Assembly: GCF_004343705.1 (NCBI RefSeq)
Contig: NZ_SKFH01000004.1
Coordinates: 124,001 to 188,000, forward strand
DNA: 64,000 nt
Direction of reading: 5' to 3'
Source: Flaviaesturariibacter aridisoli
GTDB taxonomy: Bacteria; Bacteroidota; Bacteroidia; Chitinophagales; Chitinophagaceae
Shown here: positions 32,634-42,313 of the stretch, in pieces
How the letters are laid out: every line of letters starts with the position of its first letter
How positions within the stretch are numbered: position 1 is the first letter of the stretch
The notes under the pieces: generated by a model
The model's input: only the letters and a program-made list of their open reading frames with translations
Told to the model about the DNA's origin: nothing
Database searches by the model: none
Made by a program: the position numbers and the translations under genes

Positions 32634-33911
32634 TTACTTCCGCCGGCTTACTTCCTCGATCTTCTGCTGCATCTCGGCAATGCCTTCGCCGATCTTCGCC
32701 ACCTTGGCGCTGATCTCCGAAATATCTTTTTCATTGGTATCGATACGTTGCTGTACGCTTTTCATGTCGGCTTCCACTTCGGCGATCCGGGCCCGCTTGC
32801 TTTCCAGGGCTACCTCGAACCGTTCGCGCATGTCGAAGTTGCGGGCGCCGTTGTGCCTGGCCTGCAACTCATCAAGGTCGTCGTATAGCTTGTTGAGGTA
32901 ATCCTGCTGGTTGAGGAGCCGCTGCTCGAGCTTCGGGGCGAAGGCCCGCTTCGCCTCGATGACCTTCTCCAGGTTGATTTGGTCGGAGCGACGCTTCTGC
33001 AGCTTTTCGCCGAGCATGTCCACAAACGCTTTTTGCTTCTCCTTCCACTCGTCGGTCTTTTTCTGACGCTCATCTTTATAAGCCGCCCAGGCGGCGTCCA
33101 TCTCTTTTTGAACCGTGCTGATGAGCGCATAGGTCGCGCCTGCGTCTTCCTTGTTGAATTGTGCGCGCTGCTCCGTAAAGAGACGCCGCAGCTCACGCAA
33201 CGTATCGCTCTTCAATTTCAGCGGCGCCCTGGAAGCCGAGCCTTCCTGCAGGGCTTTTTGTAAAAAATCCAGCCCGGCCAGCGGAAGACTGCGGGTGCTG
33301 AATAATTCCTGTAATTGTCCGAAAGCCGGGCCCAGCGCCCCCGCGGTGGCATCGGGCTTCAGGGCTTCGAGCAGGGCGCGGAAGGGGGCGGCTATTGCGG
33401 CCGATCGTTCCTGCCGCTCGCCGATGGCCGTGCGGACGCGGGCAAAGAGGGCATCTTCCAGCGCTTTAATGCGGTCGCGGGTGGCGCTGAAGCGGTCCCA
33501 CACGGCGGTGCGGCGTTCCCGCGCCGGCCAGCGGTTCTGGCGCATGAAATCAAACACTTCGTTGGCACCGGCGCGCAGTTCGGCCAGCTCTTCACGGGTC
33601 CATTCGTGCTCCGGGTCGGCGCCATCGAGCACGCGTTGCAGCAGTTCTACCTTTTCCTCGGCTTCCGTGGCAAACGCTTCGTTCTCCACCTGGAGCAGGG
33701 CTGCCTTTTGCCGGAGCATGTCCATGCCGTCCTGCAGGCGCTGCCAGGCATCCTTGCGTTCGCCCGGGTCGGCAAATTCCACCGAGCGAAAATCTTCCAC
33801 GATCTCCGCCCGCAGGTCCCAGATTTCTTTAGCGGTGAACTTGCTCACTCCGTAGGCCGCCAGCGCCGCCTCGAAGGCGTCCAGCCTGGCGGAAAGCTCG
33901 TTTTTTGTCAT
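32634..33911 (-). CDS. Large coiled-coil protein of unknown function (DUF349-like spacing)
   Basis: A 425-residue soluble protein dominated by long charged helices. W-containing segments repeat at intervals (KEIWDLRAEIVEDF, DAWQRLQDGMD, TAVWDRFSATRDRIK, AAWAAYKDERQKKTDEWKEK), reminiscent of DUF349-type helical repeats. The C-terminal 90 residues (RIAEVEADMKSVQQRIDTNEKDIS and onward, here shown only in part) form a strong coiled coil. ATG 33911 was chosen; the frame stays open upstream but crosses heptamer repeats. It is divergent from glgX. No function can be assigned; a structural or nucleic-acid-associated role is possible. Confidence 0.7.
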   Translation of the reverse strand: MTKNELSARLDAFEAALAAYGVSKFTAKEIWDLRAEIVEDFRSVEFADPGERKDAWQRLQDGMDMLRQKAALLQVENEAFATEAEEKVELLQRVLDGADPEHEWTREELAELRAGANEVFDFMRQNRWPARERRTAVWDRFSATRDRIKALEDALFARVRTAIGERQERSAAIAAPFRALLEALKPDATAGALGPAFGQLQELFSTRSLPLAGLDFLQKALQEGSASRAPLKLKSDTLRELRRLFTEQRAQFNKEDAGATYALISTVQKEMDAAWAAYKDERQKKTDEWKEKQKAFVDMLGEKLQKRRSDQINLEKVIEAKRAFAPKLEQRLLNQQDYLNKLYDDLDELQARHNGARNFDMRERFEVALESKRARIAEVEADMKSVQQRIDTNEKDISEISAKVAKIGEGIAEMQQKIEEVSRRK

Positions 33912-33927
33912 CGGCGCTAAGTTACGT

Positions 33928-33955
33928 GAATCAGCAATCGGCAATCGGGAATGGG
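33928..33955 (-). repeat. Four heptamer repeats upstream of the coiled-coil gene
   Basis: Plus-strand units are GAATCAG, CAATCGG, CAATCGG and GAATGGG. They lie 17-44 bases before the minus-strand ATG at 33911, between it and divergent glgX. Confidence 0.6.
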
Positions 33956-34026
33956 AGCAGCCTGCTTCGTTCCGTGGCCTGACTTTTTCATTATCCCGGT
34001 CACCAACGAATACCAATAACGAGTGC

Positions 34027-36174
34027 ATGGAATATCGAGTAATCCCGGGGCGGCCATACCCCCTGGGCGCCAACTGGGACGGGAACGGTGTGAATTTCGC
34101 CCTACACGCCGAACACGCTACTGCGGTGGAGCTCTGCCTTTTTGAATCGGGCCCCAAGCGCACCCGTGAAGTGGCACGGTTGCGCCTCCGGGAACGTTCC
34201 CACCACGTGTGGCACGGCTATATCGCCGGCCTCAAACCCGGACAGCAATACGGTTACCGCGTTCACGGGCCTTACGAGCCCGGCAACGGCCATCGCTTCA
34301 ACCCCCATAAGCTGCTCATCGACCCATACGCCAAAGCCATTTCCGGCACCATCCAGTGGCACGATTCCCTCTTTGGCTACAGGGTGGGACATAAAGACAG
34401 CGACCTCAGCTTCAGCAGGACCGACAGCGCCAGCTACATTCCCAAATCCGTGGTCATCGATGCCGGCTTCGATTGGGAGGACGACCGACCCCTGCGCATT
34501 CCTTACCACAAGAGCATCATTTACGAAGCACATGTAAAGGGACTCACGTACCGGCACCCGGGCATCCCCGAAAATATCCGGGGCACCTATGCCGCACTTG
34601 CGCACCCGGTAATGATCCAGTACCTGCAGGACCTCGGCATTTCAGCCATCGAGCTGATGCCGGTACACCAGTTCGTCAGGGACCGCGTTCTTTTTGACCG
34701 GGGGCTTACCAATTACTGGGGCTACAACACCATCGGCTACTTTGCCCCCGATGTCCGCTACAGCTCATCAGGCCGCCGCGGCGAGCAGGTGCGCGAGTTC
34801 AAAGAGATGGTAAAAGCCCTGCACAAAGCCGGTATCGAGGTGATCCTCGACGTGGTATACAACCACACGGCCGAAGGCAATCAACTGGGTGCGACGCTCT
34901 GCTTCCGTGGTGTAGACAACCTCGATTACTACCGGCTAACGGAAGACAAGCGCTACTACATGGATTATACCGGCACCGGCAACACGCTCAACGTTATGTC
35001 GCCGAACACGCTGCGCCTTATCATGGACAGCCTGCGTTACTGGATCCTCGAGATGCATGTCGATGGCTTCCGCTTCGACCTCGCCTCGGCACTTGCCCGC
35101 GAGCTCCACGACGTGGACCGGCTCGGATCGTTTTTCGACATCATCCACCAGGATCCGGTGATCTCGCAGGTAAAACTTATCGCCGAACCCTGGGACATCG
35201 GGGAAGGCGGCTACCAGGTGGGAAAGTTCCCGCCGGGCTGGGCCGAATGGAACGGCAAATACCGCGATACCATGCGCGACTACTGGCGCGGCGCCGACTC
35301 GGTGCTCGGCGAATTCGCCCTGCGCCTTACCGGTTCGCCCGACCTTTATTTCAAAGACTACCGGCATCCCTTTTCTTCCATCAATTTCGTAACGGCCCAC
35401 GACGGGTTCACCCTGCACGACCTCGTATCGTACAATGAAAAGCACAACGAGGCCAACGGCGAAAACAACAACGATGGAGAAAGCCACAACCGATCCTGGA
35501 ACTGCGGTACCGAAGGCCCTACGGACGACCCGGAAATACAAAAGCTACGGGCCCGGCAGAAGCGCAACTTCATGACCACCCTGTTTCTCAGCCAGGGAGT
35601 ACCGATGATCGTAGCCGGCGACGAGCTGGGCCGCACACAGGTCGGTAACAACAACGCTTATTGCCAGGACAACGAAATATCCTGGATCAACTGGGAAACG
35701 CACGATGCGGGCCTGCTGGCTTTCATGCAGAAGATGATCCACTTTCACCGGCGCCATCCCGTGTTCTCGCGCAAGCGCTGGTTCAAGGGACAGCCCATCA
35801 AGGGCAGCGAGCTAAAAGACATCAATTGGTTCCAGCCGAGTGGTGCTGAAATGACCGAGGACAACTGGAACAACGACTTTGCCAAATCGCTCGGCGTATT
35901 TCTGAACGGCACAGCATTGCGATCGGTCGACGAGCAGGGAAATCCCATTCACGACGATAGCTTCTACCTGATCTTCAACGCCCATTTCGATGGACTCGAC
36001 TTCCAGCTTCCCGAACGCTACGGCGATGGGTGGGCGAAGGTCATCGACACCTCCGATGATTTTGTTTCCGAAGAAGGGATCCCGATCACAAAGGGGGAGC
36101 CGATTCACGCGTTTGGCCACACCCTGATCGTACTGCGTCAGATCTGGCGACTACCCAATGAGACCCTGGAATGA
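34027..36174 (+). CDS. glgX: Glycogen debranching enzyme (isoamylase type)
   Basis: A 715-residue GH13 enzyme that hydrolyses alpha-1,6 branch points of glycogen. It has an N-terminal CBM48-like domain (GRPYPLGANWDGNGVNFAL) and the barrel with D351 in GFRFDLA, E387 in IAEPWDIG and D459 in VTAHDGF. Length and motifs fit GlgX/TreX. It is followed 21 bases later by treZ and then treY-malQ, the arrangement of trehalose operons where debranching supplies linear glucan to TreY; the name treX would also be defensible. No clear promoter motif was seen upstream, only the divergent coiled-coil gene and its heptamers. Confidence 0.94.
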   Translation: MEYRVIPGRPYPLGANWDGNGVNFALHAEHATAVELCLFESGPKRTREVARLRLRERSHHVWHGYIAGLKPGQQYGYRVHGPYEPGNGHRFNPHKLLIDPYAKAISGTIQWHDSLFGYRVGHKDSDLSFSRTDSASYIPKSVVIDAGFDWEDDRPLRIPYHKSIIYEAHVKGLTYRHPGIPENIRGTYAALAHPVMIQYLQDLGISAIELMPVHQFVRDRVLFDRGLTNYWGYNTIGYFAPDVRYSSSGRRGEQVREFKEMVKALHKAGIEVILDVVYNHTAEGNQLGATLCFRGVDNLDYYRLTEDKRYYMDYTGTGNTLNVMSPNTLRLIMDSLRYWILEMHVDGFRFDLASALARELHDVDRLGSFFDIIHQDPVISQVKLIAEPWDIGEGGYQVGKFPPGWAEWNGKYRDTMRDYWRGADSVLGEFALRLTGSPDLYFKDYRHPFSSINFVTAHDGFTLHDLVSYNEKHNEANGENNNDGESHNRSWNCGTEGPTDDPEIQKLRARQKRNFMTTLFLSQGVPMIVAGDELGRTQVGNNNAYCQDNEISWINWETHDAGLLAFMQKMIHFHRRHPVFSRKRWFKGQPIKGSELKDINWFQPSGAEMTEDNWNNDFAKSLGVFLNGTALRSVDEQGNPIHDDSFYLIFNAHFDGLDFQLPERYGDGWAKVIDTSDDFVSEEGIPITKGEPIHAFGHTLIVLRQIWRLPNETLE

Positions 36175-36195
36175 AGCTCCTCTAAATGAAACCAG

Positions 36196-38037
36196 ATGCA
36201 ATCAATTAATATCAGCCACCGAACGTTGGGTGCAACCGTGCTGAAGGATGGATCGGTAGAAATACGGGTGTGGGCACCGGTGAAACATTCCGTCGAGCTC
36301 GATACGGGCGGCCGCAGGCTGCCGCTGTATGCGGAGGAGGGCGGTTACTGGACGCTGCGCAGCACGGATCTGAGGCCCGGCGATCGCTACCAGCTCCGCG
36401 TGGAAGGCGGCGATGCGCTCCCGGATCCTGCTTCGCTGGCGCAGCCCGACGGCGTGCACGGCCCTTCGGAGATCGTCGACACAGCGCGCTTTGCCTGGAG
36501 CGACAGTCATTGGGAAAACCCCGAACTCGACCGCTACCTTATGTATGAGTTGCATACAGGCACCTTTTCGCCCGAGGGCACCTTCGCGGGGATTGAATCC
36601 AGGCTTGATCACCTGGTTGCACTGGGCGTGACGGCCATAGAGCTGATGCCTGTGGCACAATTTCCCGGCGGCCGCAACTGGGGCTACGATGCGGTGTTTC
36701 CATTCGCGGTGCAACAGAGCTATGGCGGTGCCGAAGGCCTGCAGCGGCTGGTGGACACCTGCCACCGGCGCGGGCTCGCTGTGGTGCTCGACGTCGTGTA
36801 CAACCACCTGGGGCCAGAAGGCAACTACCTGGGCGCTTATGGGCCCTATTTTACGAGCAAATACCAAACGCCCTGGGGTGGCGCGCTGAACTTCGATGAC
36901 GCCTGGAGTGACGGCGTGCGCCGCTATTTTATCGAGAACGCGCTGATGTGGCTGCGCGATTTTCATATCGACGCCCTGCGCCTGGATGCCGTGCACGCCA
37001 TCAAGGATTTCGGCGCCAGTCACTTTCTCCGCGACCTGCGCCTTTGTGTAGACCAACTGCAATCGGAGACCGGCCGCCGGCATTACCTCATTGTGGAGTG
37101 CGACCTCAACGACCCGCGCTTCATCGATCCTATAGAAGAAAAAGGCTTCGGGATGCACAGCCAGTGGATCGACGAGTTTCACCACGCCCTCCGCGTGACC
37201 GCCACTGGCGAGCGAAGCGGCTATTACGCGGACTTCAGCAGCATCAGCCAGCTGGCGAAAGCTTACCGCGATGCGTATGTGTACGACGGTCAATGGTCGG
37301 AGCACCGGAAGAAACACTTCGGGCAACCAGCGACAAATAACACGGGCCGGCAGTTTATCGTGTTTTCCCAAAACCACGACCAGGTGGGCAACCGGATGCT
37401 CGGCGAGCGGTGCAGTGCGCTTGTATCGTTTGAAATGCTGAAGCTGATGGCGGGCGCGGTGCTCACAGCACCCTTTCTGCCGATGCTGTGGATGGGCGAG
37501 GAGTGGGGCGAGCAGAATCCGTTTCTCTACTTTGTCAGCCATTCCGACCCAGAACTGGCCACTGCCGTGCGCGAAGGCCGCAAGAAAGAGTTCGCCGCCT
37601 TTCACGCGCAGGGCGAGGCGCCCGACCCGGTGTCGGAAGAGACCTTTCTTCGCTCGAAGCTCCAATGGAATTTGTTGGAAGAAGACCGGCATAACAGCCT
37701 GCTGCGTTTCTACCGCGCATTGATCCGGTTGCGCCAAAACGAGCCTGCGCTCTATACCCTCGACCGGAGCACCGTATCGGCGAAGGCTTCGGAAAGCGAG
37801 GGCACGCTCGTGCTGCAGCGCAGTGGCGGCGGCCAGTCGCTGCTTTGCCTGATGAACTTCTCCCAAAAAGCCGCCACGCTGACCTTGCCGGTTGCAGACA
37901 GCAGCTGGGAGCTGCGGCTGTATTCCGCCGCCGAAGAGTGGGGCGCCACCGCTTCCGCACCCGGTGACGGCCTCAGCGGCGAATCCGTAGAACTACAACC
38001 CGAGTCCTTCATCCTGTATACCCACCCCGATGTATAA
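36196..38037 (+). CDS. treZ: Malto-oligosyltrehalose trehalohydrolase
   Basis: A 613-residue GH13 enzyme that releases trehalose from the maltooligosyl-trehalose made by TreY. An N-terminal CBM48-like domain (VWAPVKHSVEL) precedes the barrel with D264 in LRLDAVHAI, E301 in IVECDLN and D395 in QNHDQVGNR. FPGGRNWGYD is typical of TreZ and separates it from branching enzymes. Its stop overlaps the treY start by 8 bases, a strong sign of coupled translation. The enzyme acts in the cytoplasm; trehalose serves as osmoprotectant and carbon reserve. Confidence 0.94.
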   Translation: MQSINISHRTLGATVLKDGSVEIRVWAPVKHSVELDTGGRRLPLYAEEGGYWTLRSTDLRPGDRYQLRVEGGDALPDPASLAQPDGVHGPSEIVDTARFAWSDSHWENPELDRYLMYELHTGTFSPEGTFAGIESRLDHLVALGVTAIELMPVAQFPGGRNWGYDAVFPFAVQQSYGGAEGLQRLVDTCHRRGLAVVLDVVYNHLGPEGNYLGAYGPYFTSKYQTPWGGALNFDDAWSDGVRRYFIENALMWLRDFHIDALRLDAVHAIKDFGASHFLRDLRLCVDQLQSETGRRHYLIVECDLNDPRFIDPIEEKGFGMHSQWIDEFHHALRVTATGERSGYYADFSSISQLAKAYRDAYVYDGQWSEHRKKHFGQPATNNTGRQFIVFSQNHDQVGNRMLGERCSALVSFEMLKLMAGAVLTAPFLPMLWMGEEWGEQNPFLYFVSHSDPELATAVREGRKKEFAAFHAQGEAPDPVSEETFLRSKLQWNLLEEDRHNSLLRFYRALIRLRQNEPALYTLDRSTVSAKASESEGTLVLQRSGGGQSLLCLMNFSQKAATLTLPVADSSWELRLYSAAEEWGATASAPGDGLSGESVELQPESFILYTHPDV

Positions 38038-41000
38038 CCCGATCTCCACCTACCGCATCCAGTTTCATAAAGACTTCACCTTTGCCGACTTCGAGCGGCA
38101 CCTTGATTACTTTATCGGCCTCGGCGTGAAAACGATCTACGCTTCGCCGATCTTCACCGCCACGCCCGGCAGCACCCACGGTTATGATGCCCTTAACCCG
38201 CACGAGATCAACCCGGAGATCGGAACGCTGGAACAACTGCGCTCCATCAGCGCGCGGCTGCGGAAAGCGGGGATCGGCTGGCTGCAGGACATTGTGCCCA
38301 ACCATATGGCCTACGACACCCGCAACCACTGGCTGCACGATGTGCTCGAAAAAGGCCGGCAATCGGTGTATGCAACTTTCTTTGATGTAACCTGGAACGA
38401 CGCCGTGGCGGCCGGCCACATCATGGCACCCTTTCTCGGTAAGCCGCTCGAAAGCGCTGTGCGCGACGGCGAGCTCGTGTTGATTGCATCCGAAGGCAGG
38501 TTGCACCTGGAGTACTTCGGAGCGCGCTATCCGCTGCGCCTTGGTTCTTACCAAACCGTGCTGCACCGGGCAGAGGGCACCGAAGCAGTAAAGCAGTGGA
38601 TTCAGCAGGCCTCGGAGCTGCAGGCAACCGAAGACGCCACGCAATTTGCCACCCGTTTTGAAGAACTGATGCAGCAGCTCGCCGGCCTGCTCAAGAACGT
38701 GGTCGTACGCAATGACCTTGAAGCTTCCGTTGCAGCGGTCAATGAAAACAAAGATGCGCTGCTCGCTATTGCCAACGACCAGGTATACCGCCTTTGCCAC
38801 TGGCAGGAAACCGACGGCAACATCAACTACCGGCGCTTCTTTACGGTCAACGGCCTCATTTGCCTAAACATGCAGGACGAGCAGGTGTTTACCGCCTTCC
38901 ACGGACACATCCGCCAATTGGTGAAGGAGGGCGTTTTCCAGGGCGTGCGGGTAGACCACGTGGATGGCCTTTACGATCCGACTACCTACCTGGAACGCTT
39001 GCGGACGCTGTTGGGCCCTGAATGCTACATCGTGGTGGAAAAGATCCTGGAGCTGCACGAGGAGCTGCCGCAGGGCTGGCCCATTGAAGGCACTACGGGA
39101 TACGAATTCCTGGCGCAAGTAAACCAGTTGCTCACCGACCCCGCGAGCGAAGAAGCCTTCACCCGGTATTACTATAGCCTCGTGCCCGACCACCGAACGG
39201 TTGCGCAGCAGGTGCGCGATAAAAAAGCGCATATACTTTACCAGCACATGGGCGGCGAGCTTGAAAACCTCTACCAGTTGCTGATGCAGTTGCTGCTCCC
39301 GGCAGACTACGCGCAGATGCGTACCGAGGACCTGAAAACAGCGGTGGCGGAATTCCTGATTCATATGCCGGTGTACCGCTATTACGGCAACCGCCAGCCC
39401 TTTGACGAGGCCGAGACGCGCCACTTGCACGAAGCCTTTGAGCAGGCCCGCGCGAGCCGTCCCGACCTCGCGCCCGCGCTCGGCTTGCTCGAGCACACCC
39501 TGCTGCATCCCGAAGTCGACGAAGTACGGGCGGGGAAGATCGGGCACCTGTACAAACGGCTGATGCAACTGAGCGGGCCGCTGATGGCCAAGGGAGTGGA
39601 AGACACGCTGATGTACACGTTCTTCCGGTTCATCGGGCACAACGAAGTGGGCGACGCGCCGGCCCAATTCGGCTGGAAACCCGCCGAACTGCATGCGGTA
39701 CTCCGGGAACGCCAGGCTGAATGGCCCTTCGCGCTCAATGCTAGTTCTACACACGACACGAAGCGGGGTGAGGACGTGCGGGCGCGCCTGCAGGCGCTGT
39801 CGGCGCTTCCCGACCAGTGGATCGCGCTCGCCCGGAAATGGTTCGCCGGCTACCGCGATGAATCACCGGACGCGAATGACGCCTACCTGCTGCTTCAAAC
39901 GCTGATCGGCTCGTTTCCGGCAGATCCCACTGAAGAGCCAGGCTATGCGGACCGACTGGAAGCATACTTCGAAAAAGCGCTCCGTGAAAGCAAGCGCAGA
40001 TCCGACTGGGCAAGGCCCGACAGTGCCTATGAAGCGGCTGCCAAACAGTTGGCGCGTACGCTTTCGGCGCCGGACAGTAGCTTTTGGAAGGAAGCAAAAG
40101 TCTTGCGGGAACGGGTAACCGAATTCGGAATCGTCAACTCGCTCGCCCAGCTCCTGCTTAAATGCACGGCGCCGGGCACACCGGATATTTACCAAGGTTG
40201 CGAGGGTTGGGACCTCAGTCTCGTTGACCCCGACAACCGGCGCCCGGTGAATTATGAGCTGCGCAAACAATGGCTCCGGCAGCTCCCGGAAGGAGCGGAG
40301 GAGCGCATACAACTCTGGCAGCAGCGCCGCGATGGCCGCTTCAAATTCTGGCTCACGCAGCACCTGCTGCAGCAGCGTGCCCGCCACAGCGACTTGTTTG
40401 CCCGCGGGGCGTATATCCCACTCAAAACGGAGGGTAAACGAAAGGACCACGTTTTTGCTTTTGCCCGCAGGTATGCCGGCGAAGTGTTGCTGGTGGCATT
40501 GCCGCTCTACACCGCGGCCCTGGCAGAAACTCCGGATGCAGTCGATTGGCAGGACACCCGCGTCCTGTTGCCACAGGGGTTCGGCGATGTATGGACCAGC
40601 ACTTTGACGAACGAAACATGCCGGGGTAAAAAAGTATTGGATATCGCCACACTTTTCGCGAAGCTTCCTTTCGCATTATTGGAGGGAAAGGCGAAGGAAA
40701 CGCGTGGGCGCTCAGCCGGCCTCTTGCTGCATATCAGCTCGTTGCCTTCTGCATTCGCCATCGGCGACCTCGGCCCCGAAGCATACCGCTTTGCCGACTT
40801 CCTGGAAAAATCGCGGCAGCAATACTGGCAACTGCTCCCGCTCAATCCAACGGAGGCCGGACAGGCACATTCGCCCTACAGCAGCATCTCCGCCGACGCG
40901 GGCAACCGGCTGCTGATCAGTCCCGAGGGTTTGCTGGCGGAAGGCTGGCTCACTCAGCAGGAAATGCAAGGCCAGTACCGCCCGCCGGAAGAAAAGACCG

Positions 41001-42196
41001 ATTATGCCGCTGCTGAAAGCGTCCGGGAGCATATGCTTGGGCTTGCCTACCGGCGATTCAAAGAACAAGGTGGCTCTGTTGAATTTGACACTTTCGGCGC
41101 CCGCGAGCAGTGCTGGCTCGAAGACTTTGCCCGCTACACGGTGCTGAAGCGCCGCCACGAGGGAAAGCCCTGGCATGAATGGGACGAGCCGTTCCGGCTG
41201 CGCGACTCGGCTGCGCTGGCAAAAGTAGACCGGGAAGAGGCAGAGGCCCTACAGCAGGTGCGGTGGGAACAATTTGTATTTGAACGGCAGTGGAAGGCCC
41301 TGAAGCTTTATTGCAACGAGCGCGGCATCCGCCTCATCGGCGACCTGCCCTTTTATGTCAGCTACGATTCAGTGGATGTGTGGGCGCATCGCGGGCTGTT
41401 CCGGCTCGATGCGGAAGGCAAGCGGCTAGGTCTTGCGGGCGTGCCGCCGGATGCGTTCAGTGCCGACGGCCAGTTGTGGGGCATGCCGGTGTATGATTGG
41501 AAGGCGATGCGGGAGCAGGACTACGCATGGTGGGTAGCGCGCTTGCGGCGCAACAGCGAGCTATTCGACCTTGTGCGCCTCGACCACTTCCGGGCCTTCG
41601 CTGCTTATTGGGAGGTGCCGGCGTACGAGGATACGGCCCGCAACGGCCAATGGATCGAAGGACCGGGCGCCACTTTCTTTGAAGCAGTACATGCGCAGCT
41701 GGGCAGCCTGCCCTTTGTGGCCGAGGACCTGGGCGACATCGACGAGGCCGTACTGGAATTGCGCGACCAGTTTCAACTTCCGGGTATGAAGGTCCTTCAG
41801 TTCGCGTTCGGCGACGATGCGCCGGAATCACCCCACATCCCGCACAACTTCACCCGCCGCTTCCTGGCCTACCCGGGCACCCACGACAACAATACCTCCC
41901 GCGGCTGGTACCGCCACGACATCGACGAGGCCACCCGGCACCGCCTATGGGCCTATGCCGGTCGCGAGCTGACCGAAATCGAAGTGCCGACCTACCTGTG
42001 TCGTCTCGCCTTATCTTCCGTGGCCGAAACGGCCATCCTGCCCATGCAGGACCTGCTGGGTCTCGACGAACTCGGACGGATGAACACACCGGCTTCGGGG
42101 GAGAACAACTGGGGCTGGCGCCTGCTTCCCGGGCAGCTGAACAAAGAAGTCCGCCGCCGCCTCCGGCAGTGGACGGAGTGGTTCAACAGGTGCTGA
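38030..42196 (+). CDS. Malto-oligosyltrehalose synthase fused to 4-alpha-glucanotransferase
   Basis: One 1388-residue reading frame with two complete enzymes. Residues 1 to about 885 are TreY (GH13): STYRIQFHKDFTF at the start, D309 in RVDHVDG, E337 in IVVEKIL, D576 in STHDTKRGED; TreY turns the reducing-end linkage of glucans into trehalose. Residues 894-1388 are MalQ (GH77): LLHISSLPS, D1185 in RLDHFRAF, E1232 in VAEDLGDID, D1286 in GTHDNNTSRGWY; MalQ transfers glucan segments between chains. Both catalytic sets are intact and no stop or frameshift is seen at the junction. The fusion would let short leftovers from TreY/TreZ be rebuilt into substrates. Confidence 0.93.
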   Translation: MYNPISTYRIQFHKDFTFADFERHLDYFIGLGVKTIYASPIFTATPGSTHGYDALNPHEINPEIGTLEQLRSISARLRKAGIGWLQDIVPNHMAYDTRNHWLHDVLEKGRQSVYATFFDVTWNDAVAAGHIMAPFLGKPLESAVRDGELVLIASEGRLHLEYFGARYPLRLGSYQTVLHRAEGTEAVKQWIQQASELQATEDATQFATRFEELMQQLAGLLKNVVVRNDLEASVAAVNENKDALLAIANDQVYRLCHWQETDGNINYRRFFTVNGLICLNMQDEQVFTAFHGHIRQLVKEGVFQGVRVDHVDGLYDPTTYLERLRTLLGPECYIVVEKILELHEELPQGWPIEGTTGYEFLAQVNQLLTDPASEEAFTRYYYSLVPDHRTVAQQVRDKKAHILYQHMGGELENLYQLLMQLLLPADYAQMRTEDLKTAVAEFLIHMPVYRYYGNRQPFDEAETRHLHEAFEQARASRPDLAPALGLLEHTLLHPEVDEVRAGKIGHLYKRLMQLSGPLMAKGVEDTLMYTFFRFIGHNEVGDAPAQFGWKPAELHAVLRERQAEWPFALNASSTHDTKRGEDVRARLQALSALPDQWIALARKWFAGYRDESPDANDAYLLLQTLIGSFPADPTEEPGYADRLEAYFEKALRESKRRSDWARPDSAYEAAAKQLARTLSAPDSSFWKEAKVLRERVTEFGIVNSLAQLLLKCTAPGTPDIYQGCEGWDLSLVDPDNRRPVNYELRKQWLRQLPEGAEERIQLWQQRRDGRFKFWLTQHLLQQRARHSDLFARGAYIPLKTEGKRKDHVFAFARRYAGEVLLVALPLYTAALAETPDAVDWQDTRVLLPQGFGDVWTSTLTNETCRGKKVLDIATLFAKLPFALLEGKAKETRGRSAGLLLHISSLPSAFAIGDLGPEAYRFADFLEKSRQQYWQLLPLNPTEAGQAHSPYSSISADAGNRLLISPEGLLAEGWLTQQEMQGQYRPPEEKTDYAAAESVREHMLGLAYRRFKEQGGSVEFDTFGAREQCWLEDFARYTVLKRRHEGKPWHEWDEPFRLRDSAALAKVDREEAEALQQVRWEQFVFERQWKALKLYCNERGIRLIGDLPFYVSYDSVDVWAHRGLFRLDAEGKRLGLAGVPPDAFSADGQLWGMPVYDWKAMREQDYAWWVARLRRNSELFDLVRLDHFRAFAAYWEVPAYEDTARNGQWIEGPGATFFEAVHAQLGSLPFVAEDLGDIDEAVLELRDQFQLPGMKVLQFAFGDDAPESPHIPHNFTRRFLAYPGTHDNNTSRGWYRHDIDEATRHRLWAYAGRELTEIEVPTYLCRLALSSVAETAILPMQDLLGLDELGRMNTPASGENNWGWRLLPGQLNKEVRRRLRQWTEWFNRC

Positions 42197-42272
42197 ACGG
42201 ACATTGGGCCGATGAGTTATCGGTGAGGAGCAGGGAAGTAAAGAGCCGGTAACAAGTTGGGAAGCTCTTGTA

Positions 42273-42312
42273 ACCAATAAACCAACAGACTATCAGAACA
42301 CTAGACCTTTTC
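42273..42312 (+). repeat. Octamer repeats upstream of the esterase gene
   Basis: Units ACCAATAA, ACCAACAG, ACTATCAG, AACACTAG and a weak ACCTTTTC, ending 1 base before ATG 42314. It is the same family as at 26708-26747 and 58526-58573. Confidence 0.7.
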
Positions 42313-42313
42313 C

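Noticed and set aside
33912-34163. N-terminal extension of the coiled-coil protein
   Set aside because: It crosses heptamer repeats and the glgX start region, and its translation has no helical character like the rest.
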